Shown one piece after another: positions 31,342 to 40,606 of a stretch of DNA of 41,539 nt (position 1 is its first letter; each line of letters starts with the position of its first letter). The position numbers and the translations under genes were made by a program. The stretch covers positions 1 to 41,539 of the IMG/VR virus record IMGVR_UViG_3300046168_000016, one strand, 5' to 3'. This DNA is from a virus. The notes beneath the pieces were generated by a model. The model was not told where the DNA came from. It saw nothing but the letters and a program-made list of their open reading frames with translations, and did no database searches.

Positions 31342-31517
31342 CTCACACAGCTTCAAATACTGCTGTTACTAGTAAACGCGGGTGTTGTAACAATTTACCT
31401 ATAACAGTCGGCTAATGCATGATGTTTTAGTTGTATGGTTATAACAAATCATCTACAGGTGCTGTATTATGGAACTGTAACTGCTTAGTAGATACCTCTA
31501 ATGTTTAACATTAATCA
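31342..31517 (+). pseudogene. Frame-scrambled middle of the adaptor gene
   Basis: No frame is open through this 176-base stretch. Coding-like pieces alternate between frames: NTASAVAHTASNTAVTSK (31323-31376), AGVVTIYL around 31380-31405, and YGYNKSSTGAVLWNCNCLVDTSNV (31435-31507). It appears to link the N-terminal domain at 31096 to the body at 31518. The density of breaks is the highest in the window. Confidence 0.55.
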
Positions 31518-32072
31518 TTGATGTGCTATACCTGTAATGGTACTGAATTAAGTATTAGAAGAATTACCACGTGGACTATGTCTAGTCCTAATATAATAAC
31601 AGTACCTCAGGTTTTAGCTGTTAATACTTATGTAAAAATACAACTAAACGAAAATACATTAGATGATGTACACGGTGATTATGAATATACTAGACTTGAT
31701 GATGTTATTAATAACTTTTTAATTGCTTACGTTGGGCCTGGTAAACTTATATCTAGTGTAAAAAGAACCGATGTAATTTTTCACGCTAGAAGAGGATTAC
31801 AAGAATTTAGTTATGATACATTAAAAAGTGTTAAGTCATCAGAGCTTACAGTGCCTAACAGTTTGAGTTTAACAATACCTCAAGACTATGTTAATTATGT
31901 GAAATTATCATGGGTTGATGAATTAGGTGTTTTACATACTATATACCCTACTAATAATTTAAATCAAAGCCCTTATTATACATTTTCTCAAGACGGTGAT
32001 GGTAACCCTATACAAGACAGTAATGACAGTAACACAGAGGTTACTTCACAAATAGATGCCTACATGGAATAA
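31518..32072 (+). CDS. Head-tail adaptor-type protein, central fragment
   Basis: The trustworthy part begins around ITVPQVLAVNTYVKIQLNENTLDDVHGDYEYTRLDD (about 31590). Then VINNFLIAYVGPGKLISSVKRTDVIFHARRGLQEFSYDTLKS follows, a helix-rich core found in adaptor/ring proteins of podovirus-like marine and Bacteroidetes phages as I recall. After it comes a beta domain (SSELTVPNSLSLTIPQDYVNYVKLSWVDELGVLHTIYP). The frame ends at 32072 because of one apparent extra base near 32058-32062; the next fragment continues TWNKTDPRYISGGF. The function inferred is sealing the portal and attaching the tail nozzle. Confidence 0.65.
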   Translation: MMCYTCNGTELSIRRITTWTMSSPNIITVPQVLAVNTYVKIQLNENTLDDVHGDYEYTRLDDVINNFLIAYVGPGKLISSVKRTDVIFHARRGLQEFSYDTLKSVKSSELTVPNSLSLTIPQDYVNYVKLSWVDELGVLHTIYPTNNLNQSPYYTFSQDGDGNPIQDSNDSNTEVTSQIDAYME

Positions 32073-32523
32073 AACTGATCCTAGATACATAAGTGGTGGT
32101 TTTAAAAATGATTTAAACAACGCAAATGTTTTAGACAGAAGTGTTTATAGTAGTGCATTAGGTCAAAGATACGGTTTAGAACCACAAACAAGTCAAAAGA
32201 ATGGTTGGTTTAAAATAGATCAAAGAACTGGTACATTTAATTTTACTAGCAACTTAGCTAACAAATTAATATTATTACAATATATATCAGATGGTAATGC
32301 TTATGATCTTGATGCAAGAATACCTAAGTTAGCAGAGGAAGCTTTATATTCTTATATAACACATGCTATATTATCTGTTTCGTCAGGTGTTCAAGAATAT
32401 ATTGTAAGAAGATTTAAACAAGAAAAAAGTGCTAAATTAAGAAATGCAAAAATTAGATTATCTAATCTTAAACTTGATCAAGTTATTCAAGTAATGAGAG
32501 GTAAATCTAAATGGATTAAATAA
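32056..32523 (+). CDS. Head-tail adaptor-type protein, C-terminal fragment
   Basis: This directly continues the 31518 fragment after a one-base slip; the ATG at 32056 is internal to the join. The sequence reads GQRYGLEPQTSQKNGWFKIDQRTGTFNFTSNLANKLILLQYISDG, then RIPKLAEEALYSYITHAILSVSSGVQEYIVRRFKQEKSAKLRNAKIRLSNLKLDQVIQVMRG. A pattern of beta contact surface and two long helices, ending in a basic tail, fits a T7 gp11/P22 gp4-type adaptor. The stop is 6 bases before the nozzle gene. This part is intact. Confidence 0.7.
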   Translation: MPTWNKTDPRYISGGFKNDLNNANVLDRSVYSSALGQRYGLEPQTSQKNGWFKIDQRTGTFNFTSNLANKLILLQYISDGNAYDLDARIPKLAEEALYSYITHAILSVSSGVQEYIVRRFKQEKSAKLRNAKIRLSNLKLDQVIQVMRGKSKWIK

Positions 32524-32529
32524 TAATAC

Positions 32530-35500
32530 ATGGCAGAAATTAAGAATAGTTTTCTAAGATCCAAGATGAATAAAGATCTTGATGATCGATTAGTTCCTAA
32601 CGGTGAGTATAGAGATGCTTATAATATTTCTGTAGGTAAATCAGAAGAAGATGATATTGGTGCTTTAGAAAATGTCTTAGGTAACAACTTAGAGGTAAAC
32701 TTTCCTGTTGGAACAAGTGTTATAGGTTATTACAGCGATAAAGCTAATTCTATAATATATGTTTTTTTAACAAACCAACAAAACAAAGATGTAAATGTAT
32801 ATGTACCTGACAACGCTTACTGCAGTATAGTTTCTTGGAATGGTTCAACTCTTAATACTTTAGTTTCAGGATCATTTTTAAACTTTACACCAAACTTTCC
32901 TATAACTGGTGTAAATTTAATAGAAAATTTATTATTTTTTACTGATAACAGAAATCAGCCTAGAAAGATAAACGTTACAACCGCAGCTTCTAACAGTGGT
33001 TATTACACAAAAGAAACAGATATATCTGTAGCTAAATATAACCCATACGAAGAAATTAGTTTGTTAGAAACCACAACATCAGTTGTTACAGCTTTAGATG
33101 GCACTAGCCCAACAACTATTTTTTCTGTAGCTGAAAACGACAAAATTAAAGATAATATGACGGTTATAAGCGTTTCTTCAGCAGGCGCTGATAAAATAAA
33201 CGGAGCCGATTATATAACTGTTGCTAGCAAAGTTACAAGCGGTGTGGCACCTAATATAATAACGACTGTTACGCTTTCTTCAGCCCCAAATAATTCTTCA
33301 GATAATTTGGCTATAGGTGATAAAATAACTTTTTTAATATCTACAATGACAAACGAAAGCGATGATGCAACATGGCCTGGTGATCCTAATTATTTAGAAA
33401 GTAGATATGTAAGATTTAGTTATAGGTTTGTTTACGATGATGGTGAAAATTCTTTAATGGCACCGTTTACTCAAATAGCTTTTATTCCAAAACAAAAAGG
33501 ATTTTTTATTAACGGTGATGAAGACGCTGCTTATAGAAGTACTGTATTAGAATTTTTTGAAAACAATGTTAATAACATTAAATTAATAATTCCTTTACCA
33601 GATATAGCTTTAAATTGTCAACCTACTACAGCTGCTAACTATAAAATAAAAGAAATAGAAGTTCTTTATAAAGAATCAGATCAAAACGTTGTAAAAGTAC
33701 TAGATTCAATAAATTATTTACAATGGGAAACTAGTAGTTTAAATTATTACGAATACAATTATCAATCAAGAAAACCATATAGAACTTTATCTCCTACACA
33801 AACTGTTAGAGTTTATGATAAAGTACCTACAAGAGCTTTAGCTCAAGAAAGCGTAGGCAATAGAATAATTTATGGTAATTTTAAAGACAAATATACTCCT
33901 CCTTCTCATTTAAATTATAGAATAGCTGTTGGTGACAAACAAGATAGCGTTGGTTTTGATAATTGGATAGAGTACCCAAACCATTCGTTAAAACAAAATA
34001 GAAATTATCAAGTTGGTTTTGTTCTCGTAGATAAATTTGGAAGACAATCTTCTGTTATACTTTCTAACGTTGATGAATCAACTGGAACAAGTTCAACAGG
34101 TGATATATCAAAAGGATCTACTATTTACAATCCATATAATGGATCTATAAACGATATAGAAATATATACTTGGTTTGGTAACGCTTTACAAGCTGTAGTA
34201 GAAGGAGCGATTACATCAGGTTCTAATAATTTACCTAATACTACTTTTGCAGAACCAGGCTTGTATGCTGTGCCAAAAGGTGGGGTTTCAATTGGTTTTG
34301 ATATAAACGGTGTTAATGCTATTGTTGCTGGAAATCTATATACATTTACCTTAAGTGCAACAGCTGTTGTAGCAAATGCACCAGCAGTCGGTGATTATAT
34401 GAGAGGTGAATATGTTGATTATGTTGAAGTTACAGACGTTCAAACTCCAGGTGTTAATCCTTTAGAATATGTTGTAACAACTGATAACCCTATAAATATT
34501 GATTTATATTCAAATAGTCCTAACGTTTCTGTTGATCCTAAATTTGCTTATAGTATAAATCCTAGAGGTTGGTATTCTTATAAAGTAGTTGTTAAGCAAA
34601 ATGAACAAGATTATTATAATGCATATTTACCTGGTATACTTGATGGTTATCCTCAACAGCCTGGTATATCAACAGCAACAACAAATGATAATTTAGCTTC
34701 TTCAATTGGTGGAAGCACTAGTTTACAATTAGCTACTGCAAACGCAAACATACAACAAGGTATGAGAGTAAGTGGTACGGGTATACTAGGTGTTCCTGTT
34801 ATAGCATCAGTAATAGATGTTCAAACTTATACTTTTAGCACCACACAATATCTTGGAGCTAATGCTAATTTATCTTATACCACATGGGAATCAGGTGTTT
34901 TTCCTGGAAATGAAAATGGTGAAACAGCTAATGTTGTATTAATAAATGATAATATAAATAAAATACCTAGAGATCTTTCAGAGGTTGGTCCTGATCAAAA
35001 ACAATACAGAAGTTCTGTACAGTTATTTGGTAGGGTAGAAAATACTGCAACTGGAAATAAACAATATTTTCCAGGTACATTAACCGATACTGTTGTTAGC
35101 ATATCTAGTGCTGATGATTCTAATATGGATTTAGAAACATTAAGTGACACGGGTGTTGGAAATCTTTATCAATTAGACACAAACCCTTTAATAGCTAGAA
35201 TATCTACTAAAAATCCTATAGGTGTTACTACGGCATCTATGGTGCCATATTTAGCTATATATGAAACTGAACCTGTAGATTCTGTTTTAGATATTTATTG
35301 GGAAACATCTACTGTTGGTTTAATATCTGATTTAAACGCAGATGTAGCTAACGGTTTTGATGGGCCTAGTCAATTATCAAACGTTGTGGTAACATATAAT
35401 GAATCGCTTGTTAGTGGAAATGCTATTACAAATCAATTTCAAGTTCAAAATGCTTCTGGAGCTGATTTAAATTTTCTTGGTAATGGTTTTGGTATAGATT

Positions 35501-37194
35501 CTGTTAATACAGCCGGGCAACCCGGAAACTTTACACTTGCAAGAGTTTCTACAATTCCAGATACTTTTGAAATTAGAGTAGGTGATAACCCTGTATTTGA
35601 TTACGATTCTTTAACAGCATCAACCCCACCTTCTTCAGATAATAACGAATATACAATAACTTTAACTTTTACATTAGCCACTGGTGAGTCTGGAAGTTTC
35701 TTAATAGATGCTAACTTAGGTAACATAGCACCTACTTTAACAAATGCTACGGGAGCTGTTGGTTCTAAAACTTTACCAAATGTTAGTGTTGCTCAAGAAA
35801 CAACAGGAGTGATAACAACAACAGAGCTTGCAGCTGAAAACGGTGCAGGATCTTTAACAGCTGGTGATAGATTACTTGGTTTAAAATATAGTAAAGTTAG
35901 TGAAGTAGATTCTGCTGGAAATGCTACAAGTGAGTTTACAATGGTTGTTTCTAATAACGTTGGGCAAATATCAAAAACATCAGCTAATACACCACTAGGT
36001 GTTTACACATTAGGTATAACAGTAGAAGATGCTTACAATATTACACTACCTGCTTTAGGTACAGGAAGTTTAAGTACTGATACAGCTAATAACAACACGC
36101 CTATAACTTTACAAATAACAGTCGGACCTGAACCCGTTAACTCAGGTGTTTATTCTGGTTGTATAGATAATAGCACTGCTATAAGATCAGCTAATACAGC
36201 TTATCCATTAGGTGTAGCAAATAGCACGCCTAGTGATATAGATGCATGTTGGTATATTTCTAATAATACTTTATCAGCTAGTGATTTACCAGCTCCTTGG
36301 AATAACTCAACAAGAAAAGCCACACAAAATGGAGGAAGTGCATTCCACTTGGGTAATACAACTGTTACTTCAACTAATCCAACTGGTATAAAACAACAAT
36401 TAAACCAAGGTTCTATTGTTTTTACATTAAACTTGTATCAAGATTATAACACCTCTCAACCTTTGAGTTTAGCTTTAACAGCTGGTGTTGATGGGTGGAA
36501 TATTTATCATAGATCTGGGCCTAGTGATCCTAACGGTTGGCAATTAGCTGTAGATATAAATGATGTTAATCAAAATGGTTTTTTAAATACTATGCTAACA
36601 AGTATAGGTTCAGTTGGTAGTTTTGCTTACAATCAAATGGTTTTTGCTTTTAATACACCTGGTGAGTATGCTATTATTGCTACTGGAATAACAACAAATG
36701 GAGAGTTCACTACGGTAAACAATGATGGTATGCCTATGGCTTGGGTTAATGCAGATGATTTAAACTTTGCACAGTGTGTTATTGTTCCTGATGAAAGTGG
36801 AACTAATTATGCTTCAACAACTACACCTAAAAGCTATAGCTATACAGCACATAATCCGCAATCAGGTTACAATTGTAGTGGAAGTGGATCAACCACTGTT
36901 TGGAGTACAACTCCTTATGGTGAATATGTTTCTCAGTTTTATACTCAAGCAGGTTTAACTTCAGTTTGGCAACCATCATCATACGATGTTAACCAAGCTT
37001 ATTATTCTTATAATGTCTCTCAATTCAATACAACACCTTCACCTATTACAATAACACCTTATTCTGGTTACACTTTTAGTGGTAAAATAAGTTCTATTGG
37101 AGGTGTAGTAGATTTATCTGGGTCATGTAATATACAAAACTGCGGAACTTTTGGATCATCTAGTTCTTGTGCACCATTAATAAGAAGTAATTAA
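32530..37194 (+). CDS. Tail nozzle / stabilization-type protein with Ig-like insertions (1554 aa)
   Basis: The start FLRSKMNKDLDDRLVPNGEYRDAYNISV (residues ~9-36), then GALENVLGN and repeated strands, matches the opening of phage nozzle/stabilization proteins (P22 gp10, T7 gp12 and crAss-like relatives), which begin 'MNxDLDxxLVPxGxYxDAxN'. NRIIYGNFKDKYTPP (~443-457) and IEYPNHSLKQNRNYQVGFVLVDKFGRQS (~480-507) are further family landmarks. Around residue 743 is a GMRVSGTG module shared with the 18211 protein. From ~1067 on the sequence is cadherin/Ig-like, and the final ~370 residues are aromatic, Gly/Ser/Cys-rich. The size is about twice that of simple nozzles. The frame is intact. C-terminal domains may contact host surface sugars. 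Confidence 0.75.
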   Translation: MAEIKNSFLRSKMNKDLDDRLVPNGEYRDAYNISVGKSEEDDIGALENVLGNNLEVNFPVGTSVIGYYSDKANSIIYVFLTNQQNKDVNVYVPDNAYCSIVSWNGSTLNTLVSGSFLNFTPNFPITGVNLIENLLFFTDNRNQPRKINVTTAASNSGYYTKETDISVAKYNPYEEISLLETTTSVVTALDGTSPTTIFSVAENDKIKDNMTVISVSSAGADKINGADYITVASKVTSGVAPNIITTVTLSSAPNNSSDNLAIGDKITFLISTMTNESDDATWPGDPNYLESRYVRFSYRFVYDDGENSLMAPFTQIAFIPKQKGFFINGDEDAAYRSTVLEFFENNVNNIKLIIPLPDIALNCQPTTAANYKIKEIEVLYKESDQNVVKVLDSINYLQWETSSLNYYEYNYQSRKPYRTLSPTQTVRVYDKVPTRALAQESVGNRIIYGNFKDKYTPPSHLNYRIAVGDKQDSVGFDNWIEYPNHSLKQNRNYQVGFVLVDKFGRQSSVILSNVDESTGTSSTGDISKGSTIYNPYNGSINDIEIYTWFGNALQAVVEGAITSGSNNLPNTTFAEPGLYAVPKGGVSIGFDINGVNAIVAGNLYTFTLSATAVVANAPAVGDYMRGEYVDYVEVTDVQTPGVNPLEYVVTTDNPINIDLYSNSPNVSVDPKFAYSINPRGWYSYKVVVKQNEQDYYNAYLPGILDGYPQQPGISTATTNDNLASSIGGSTSLQLATANANIQQGMRVSGTGILGVPVIASVIDVQTYTFSTTQYLGANANLSYTTWESGVFPGNENGETANVVLINDNINKIPRDLSEVGPDQKQYRSSVQLFGRVENTATGNKQYFPGTLTDTVVSISSADDSNMDLETLSDTGVGNLYQLDTNPLIARISTKNPIGVTTASMVPYLAIYETEPVDSVLDIYWETSTVGLISDLNADVANGFDGPSQLSNVVVTYNESLVSGNAITNQFQVQNASGADLNFLGNGFGIDSVNTAGQPGNFTLARVSTIPDTFEIRVGDNPVFDYDSLTASTPPSSDNNEYTITLTFTLATGESGSFLIDANLGNIAPTLTNATGAVGSKTLPNVSVAQETTGVITTTELAAENGAGSLTAGDRLLGLKYSKVSEVDSAGNATSEFTMVVSNNVGQISKTSANTPLGVYTLGITVEDAYNITLPALGTGSLSTDTANNNTPITLQITVGPEPVNSGVYSGCIDNSTAIRSANTAYPLGVANSTPSDIDACWYISNNTLSASDLPAPWNNSTRKATQNGGSAFHLGNTTVTSTNPTGIKQQLNQGSIVFTLNLYQDYNTSQPLSLALTAGVDGWNIYHRSGPSDPNGWQLAVDINDVNQNGFLNTMLTSIGSVGSFAYNQMVFAFNTPGEYAIIATGITTNGEFTTVNNDGMPMAWVNADDLNFAQCVIVPDESGTNYASTTTPKSYSYTAHNPQSGYNCSGSGSTTVWSTTPYGEYVSQFYTQAGLTSVWQPSSYDVNQAYYSYNVSQFNTTPSPITITPYSGYTFSGKISSIGGVVDLSGSCNIQNCGTFGSSSSCAPLIRSN

Positions 37195-37220
37195 CAAAAT
37201 AAATAAGTGATAATAAAGTT

Positions 37221-37883
37221 ATGCCAGCAACACTTGAATTAAAATATTTTAACACTTTTTGGCTAAAAAAAATTAAACCAATAGTAGATGTAACACCTAA
37301 CACTGTTGCAGCGCCTAATACAGCTGTATTCGCTAGTCAAGTAGGTGCGGTTATAACTATAACAGCTTCTAAAACTTTAACAGAGTTAAACGTAGGCCAA
37401 GAAGTTAGTTGGCTTGGTATTACTGGAACAGCTTATGTTATTGCTTTGTCTAATAGTTCTGGTGCTAATACAGAGTTTACTTTAAACACATCTCAAACAA
37501 TACCAGCTTCTTCAGTTCTTACATTTGGAGAAATAATTAATTTTGATAATATACCAAAAGCTTATCTTGATCAAAATCATTCTTCTGTTAATGATTGGTA
37601 TTTAGAAGAATCAAGAATAAGAGGTGGTTATAATAATTTAACTGTTGACTTTGGTGTAAAAGCTTATACGGTAGAAGAAGATATTAATCAAAGAAATAGA
37701 TTTAATTCATTAATATACTCTGGAGTATTTAACTCTAGAACTGGTGTTAATGAAACTAATGAGTTTTCTGTTGGTGAAGATATAACAAGAAGTTTAGATC
37801 CTGCTTATAATTCAATACAAAAGCTTTATGCTGAAGATACTAATTTAATTATATTCAAGAAGATAAAGTTAGTAGAGCATTAA
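37221..37883 (+). CDS. Second nozzle-like protein, N-terminal fragment
   Basis: The sequence MPATLELKYFNTFWLKKIK precedes a beta module (VGAVITITASKTLTELNVGQEVSWLG…IPASSVLTFGE). Then comes IPKAYLDQNHSSVNDWYLEESRIRGGYNNLTVDFGVKAY, a region shared by C-terminal halves of stabilization proteins as I recall. …LYAEDTNLIIF should continue as QEDKVSRALIDKDAIYSAEG. The frame instead ends in KKIKLVEH because one base is missing near 37852-37862. The restored gene is 37221-38851, about 543 aa. It probably works with, or is the detached second half of, the 32530 protein. Confidence 0.7.
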   Translation: MPATLELKYFNTFWLKKIKPIVDVTPNTVAAPNTAVFASQVGAVITITASKTLTELNVGQEVSWLGITGTAYVIALSNSSGANTEFTLNTSQTIPASSVLTFGEIINFDNIPKAYLDQNHSSVNDWYLEESRIRGGYNNLTVDFGVKAYTVEEDINQRNRFNSLIYSGVFNSRTGVNETNEFSVGEDITRSLDPAYNSIQKLYAEDTNLIIFKKIKLVEH

Positions 37884-37939
37884 TAGATAAAGACGCTATA
37901 TATTCAGCTGAAGGTAATGCTGTAGTAACTTCAACACCA

Positions 37940-38851
37940 TTGGTTATAGGTCAAATAGTAGCTTTCGCTGGTGAATATGGTATATCAACTGATCCATTTA
38001 GCTTTGCTGTATATGGTTATAGAAAATATTTTACAGATAGAAAAAGAGGTGTAGTTTTAAGATTATCAAGAGATGGTATAACAGAAATATCATCTTATGG
38101 TATGCATGATTACTTTAGAGATATTTTAACTCAAGCTAACGTAACTAAAATAGTTGGTGGTTGGGATAGTCATTCTAAAGATTATGTTATATCTATACAA
38201 GGTGATTCTAGTGCTACAGTGAGTTTTGATGAAGGAGTTTTAGGTTGGACTAGTTTTTTCAACTATATACCATCTTTTTTAACAAGTTTATCATCTACTT
38301 TTTATACATTTAAAGATAATGGTTTATGGAAACATCATACATTAAATCCTACATATCCTAATCAATATTGTAATTTTTACGGCTTTACACAAAAAGCAAC
38401 AGTAACTTTAGTATTAAATGGTCAACCATCTTTAATTAAAAACTTTAAAACTATAAACTACGAAGGAGGAACGGAATGGTCTATGGGCTTTTTACAAGGA
38501 TCAACAATAGCATCTGGTGTTACACCTACTGATGCTCTTTCTGATGTTGTTACAAAAGCATTACCTATAGGTAAGTTTGTACAAGCAACTAGTTTAGGTG
38601 GTTTACAAAACCAATTGTTTGCTAACAATTTTAAAAGAAAAGAAAACAAATACTTTGCTACTTTAGTAAACGACACACAAAAACCTATTGCTGGTGAAAT
38701 ATTTTACGGACAAGATACGTCAGGTATTGAAGGTTTCTTTGCTGTAGTAAGGATGGAATTAGTAAACAATCCTAACGGTGGTACAACAAACGGTATAGGT
38801 AAAAAAGAATTATTTGCTGTTTCTACAGAATATGTAGAATCATCATATTAA
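37940..38851 (+). CDS. Second nozzle-like protein, C-terminal fragment
   Basis: The frame is open from about 37862 (EDKVSRALIDKDAIYSAEGNAVVTSTPLVIGQ); the ATG at 37940 is internal. Notable parts: IVAFAGEYGISTDPFSFAVYGYRKYFTDRKRGVVLRLSRDGITEIS, then GGWDSHSKDYVISIQG and LGWTSFFNYIPSFLTSLSSTFYTFKDNGLWKH. These short beta blades with WxSxxxxY…WTSF elements fit the beta-propeller-like platform of a tail nozzle. The C-terminal ~120 residues read FKTINYEGGTEWSMG, then a Gly-rich end with KKELFAVSTEYVESS. Intact apart from the break at its start. Confidence 0.7.
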   Translation: MVIGQIVAFAGEYGISTDPFSFAVYGYRKYFTDRKRGVVLRLSRDGITEISSYGMHDYFRDILTQANVTKIVGGWDSHSKDYVISIQGDSSATVSFDEGVLGWTSFFNYIPSFLTSLSSTFYTFKDNGLWKHHTLNPTYPNQYCNFYGFTQKATVTLVLNGQPSLIKNFKTINYEGGTEWSMGFLQGSTIASGVTPTDALSDVVTKALPIGKFVQATSLGGLQNQLFANNFKRKENKYFATLVNDTQKPIAGEIFYGQDTSGIEGFFAVVRMELVNNPNGGTTNGIGKKELFAVSTEYVESSY

Positions 38852-38863
38852 ATATAAATTAAC

Positions 38864-39529
38864 ATGGAAGAAATTTTATTAAAAATATTTGAGTTTATGT
38901 TTGGTAACCCTTGTGGTGTTACTATGGCAGTAATAGATCCAGTTATAGGTGGAGCAATAATAGGTGGTGCTGTAAATCTTATAGGTGGACTATTTGGAGG
39001 TGGTGCTGCAAGACGTAGACAAAAAGCTGCATTAGCTGAAAAAAGAAGATTAGAAGGTAAATTAGCTAGCTTAGAAAAAAGCAGACAAGCTATTATGAAT
39101 CCTTACGCTGGTGTAAAAGATATATCTGGTATGGCAAAAGATTTAAGCGGTATGGTTTCTAATCCGTACGCTAGTCTTGGTGTTGCTACTCAAGCTGCTG
39201 AAATACAAATAGAACAAACTGATATTGCGTTAGCTAATACATTAGATACATTAAGAGCAACTGGTGGTAGTGCTGGTGGTGCTACTGCATTAGCCCAAGC
39301 TGCTTTACAAAGTAAAAAAGGAGTTAGTGCTAGTATTGAGGCTCAAGAGGCACAAAATGAAAAATTAAGAGCACAAGGTGAATCACAGTTACAACGTGTT
39401 AAAATGGCAGAAGCTCAAAGAATACAAAACTTAGAAATGAGTGAAGCACAAAGATTACAACAAGCTGATGTTGCTGGTAAACAATTTGTATTTGGAACAA
39501 GAGAAAGAAGAGCAATGCAGACGAATTAA
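38864..39529 (+). CDS. Internal virion / ejection-type protein, main fragment
   Basis: The start carries a hydrophobic Gly-rich helix pair (VIDPVIGGAIIGGAVNLIGGLFGGGAARRRQKAA) followed by long Ala/Gln/Glu-rich helices (AQEAQNEKLRAQGESQLQRVKMAEAQRIQNLEMSEAQRLQQ). This glycine-zipper-plus-helices design, placed after the nozzle, is characteristic of T7 gp14-like ejection proteins, which enter the outer membrane with the DNA. An internal Met at 38924 (ATGGCAGTAATAGATCCA) may be the true start, because the 20 preceding residues include an odd Cys. The frame is lost after GTRERRA (about 39515). The remainder is listed as the next feature. Confidence 0.65.
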   Translation: MEEILLKIFEFMFGNPCGVTMAVIDPVIGGAIIGGAVNLIGGLFGGGAARRRQKAALAEKRRLEGKLASLEKSRQAIMNPYAGVKDISGMAKDLSGMVSNPYASLGVATQAAEIQIEQTDIALANTLDTLRATGGSAGGATALAQAALQSKKGVSASIEAQEAQNEKLRAQGESQLQRVKMAEAQRIQNLEMSEAQRLQQADVAGKQFVFGTRERRAMQTN

Positions 39530-39790
39530 ACAGAAAACAAGCTCAAATAACAGGTCAAGCTCAAGCCGCTGTAGCAGCTAGCCAGGGTTGCCGCTGGAAT
39601 ATACTCAGCTGGATTAGGTTCAATTGGTAATATTTTTGCAGCGTATGCGGGCAATACAGGCATTAATGTGCCTACAATAGATTTAGATGGAAACATGTCT
39701 ACACCTAATTACACAGGCACTAGTCAACCACAAAATTCTTCTAGTTTTAGTGGAAGTTTTGGTGGTTATAGTGGAGGAATGGGGTATTGA
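39517..39790 (+). CDS. Internal virion / ejection-type protein, C-terminal remainder
   Basis: Two compensating slips complete the 38864 gene. Positions 39517-39580 give ADELNRKQAQITGQAQAAVAA after one missing base. From about 39582, after one extra C, the original frame resumes: RVAAGIYSAGLGSIGNIFAAYAGNTG, then a Gly/Ser-rich end closing with GGYSGGMGY and TGA at 39788-39790. The second glycine-zipper helix (AGLGSIGNIFAAYAG) supports membrane insertion. The restored length is about 308 aa. Confidence 0.6.
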
Positions 39791-39822
39791 GGAAGTTAAA
39801 AGTAAATAAAAACTAAAAAATT

Positions 39823-40116
39823 ATGAGTTACGAAAATCCACAAACAGTTATTGATACAGAATCTGCAAAGTATTATGCTCAAGCTATTACTAGCATAGGT
39901 AAGTCAACAGTTGGTTTTATAAAAGCTCAAGGTGAAAAACAAAGAGCTTTAGCTAAAGAAAATAAAAAGAAAAATTTAGAAAATTTAAATTTAAATATTA
40001 AATATAGCGATTACTATTTAGGAGCTGCAAATAAATTAACAAAAAATTTTGATTTAAGAGATTATATAGGTGAAGATTTAAATGAGTTAGTAACTAAAGC
40101 AGCTAATACAAAGTAG
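39823..40116 (+). CDS. Internal virion-type protein, fragment 1
   Basis: Helical and charged: SAKYYAQAITSIGKSTVGFIKAQGEKQRALAKENKKKNLENLNLN, then YLGAANKLTKNFDLRDYIGEDLNELVTKAANTK. The frame stops at 40116. One missing base near 40111-40113 would continue it as VELINTKDPNRRLELKRLNIMYEQFFNGGG… in fragment 2. The restored gene would run from 39823 to 41378, about 518 aa, broken at least five times. It follows the ejection-type protein and precedes a repeat-containing protein, typical for internal core proteins. I do not recognise a catalytic domain. Confidence 0.6.
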   Translation: MSYENPQTVIDTESAKYYAQAITSIGKSTVGFIKAQGEKQRALAKENKKKNLENLNLNIKYSDYYLGAANKLTKNFDLRDYIGEDLNELVTKAANTK

Positions 40117-40172
40117 AATTAATAAACACAAAAGATCCAAATAGAAGATTAGAATTAAAAAGACTAAATATA

Positions 40173-40592
40173 ATGTACGAGCAGTTTTTTAACGGTGGTG
40201 GTTTAGAATCTGCTATAGCTAATTTAGCTGGTGAAAGAGAAGATTTTTCAAAGTATGAACAAAACATGGGAAAAGAAGATGGTTTATCAGCATCAGGAAC
40301 AAATTATAATTTATATTCTGATTTAGGATCTACTTTTACAGGAAGAATTAGAAAACCTTTAAATATTGATTTTGAAGAAGTAAATGGGTCTTTAAATATG
40401 AAGTTAAAGTTCAAAAATGGAGGAACTTATAATGCTAATGCTGATTTTGGCTCTGAAACAATATTAATAAACCCTAATTTATCATCAGTTTTAACTAAAA
40501 CTTTAGAAACAGCAGGTGTTCAAGAAGGTGAAAAAATAAATCAAAGCTCTGCAGGGTATGCCAGCATTAATAACCGGAAAAAAAACTATTAG
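40173..40592 (+). CDS. Internal virion-type protein, fragment 2
   Basis: Open from 40113; the ATG at 40173 is internal. It includes MYEQFFNGGGLESAIANLAGEREDFSKYEQNMGKEDGLSASGTNY, then a beta segment (LNIDFEEVNGSLNMKLKFKNGGTYNANADFG). The end as read (YASINNRKKNY) is probably artefactual. From about 40558 the next frame reads MPALITGKKTIRNGMIFDT, which leads after another slip into fragment 3. Function as for fragment 1. Confidence 0.55.
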   Translation: MYEQFFNGGGLESAIANLAGEREDFSKYEQNMGKEDGLSASGTNYNLYSDLGSTFTGRIRKPLNIDFEEVNGSLNMKLKFKNGGTYNANADFGSETILINPNLSSVLTKTLETAGVQEGEKINQSSAGYASINNRKKNY

Positions 40593-40606
40593 AAACGGTA
40601 TGATTT

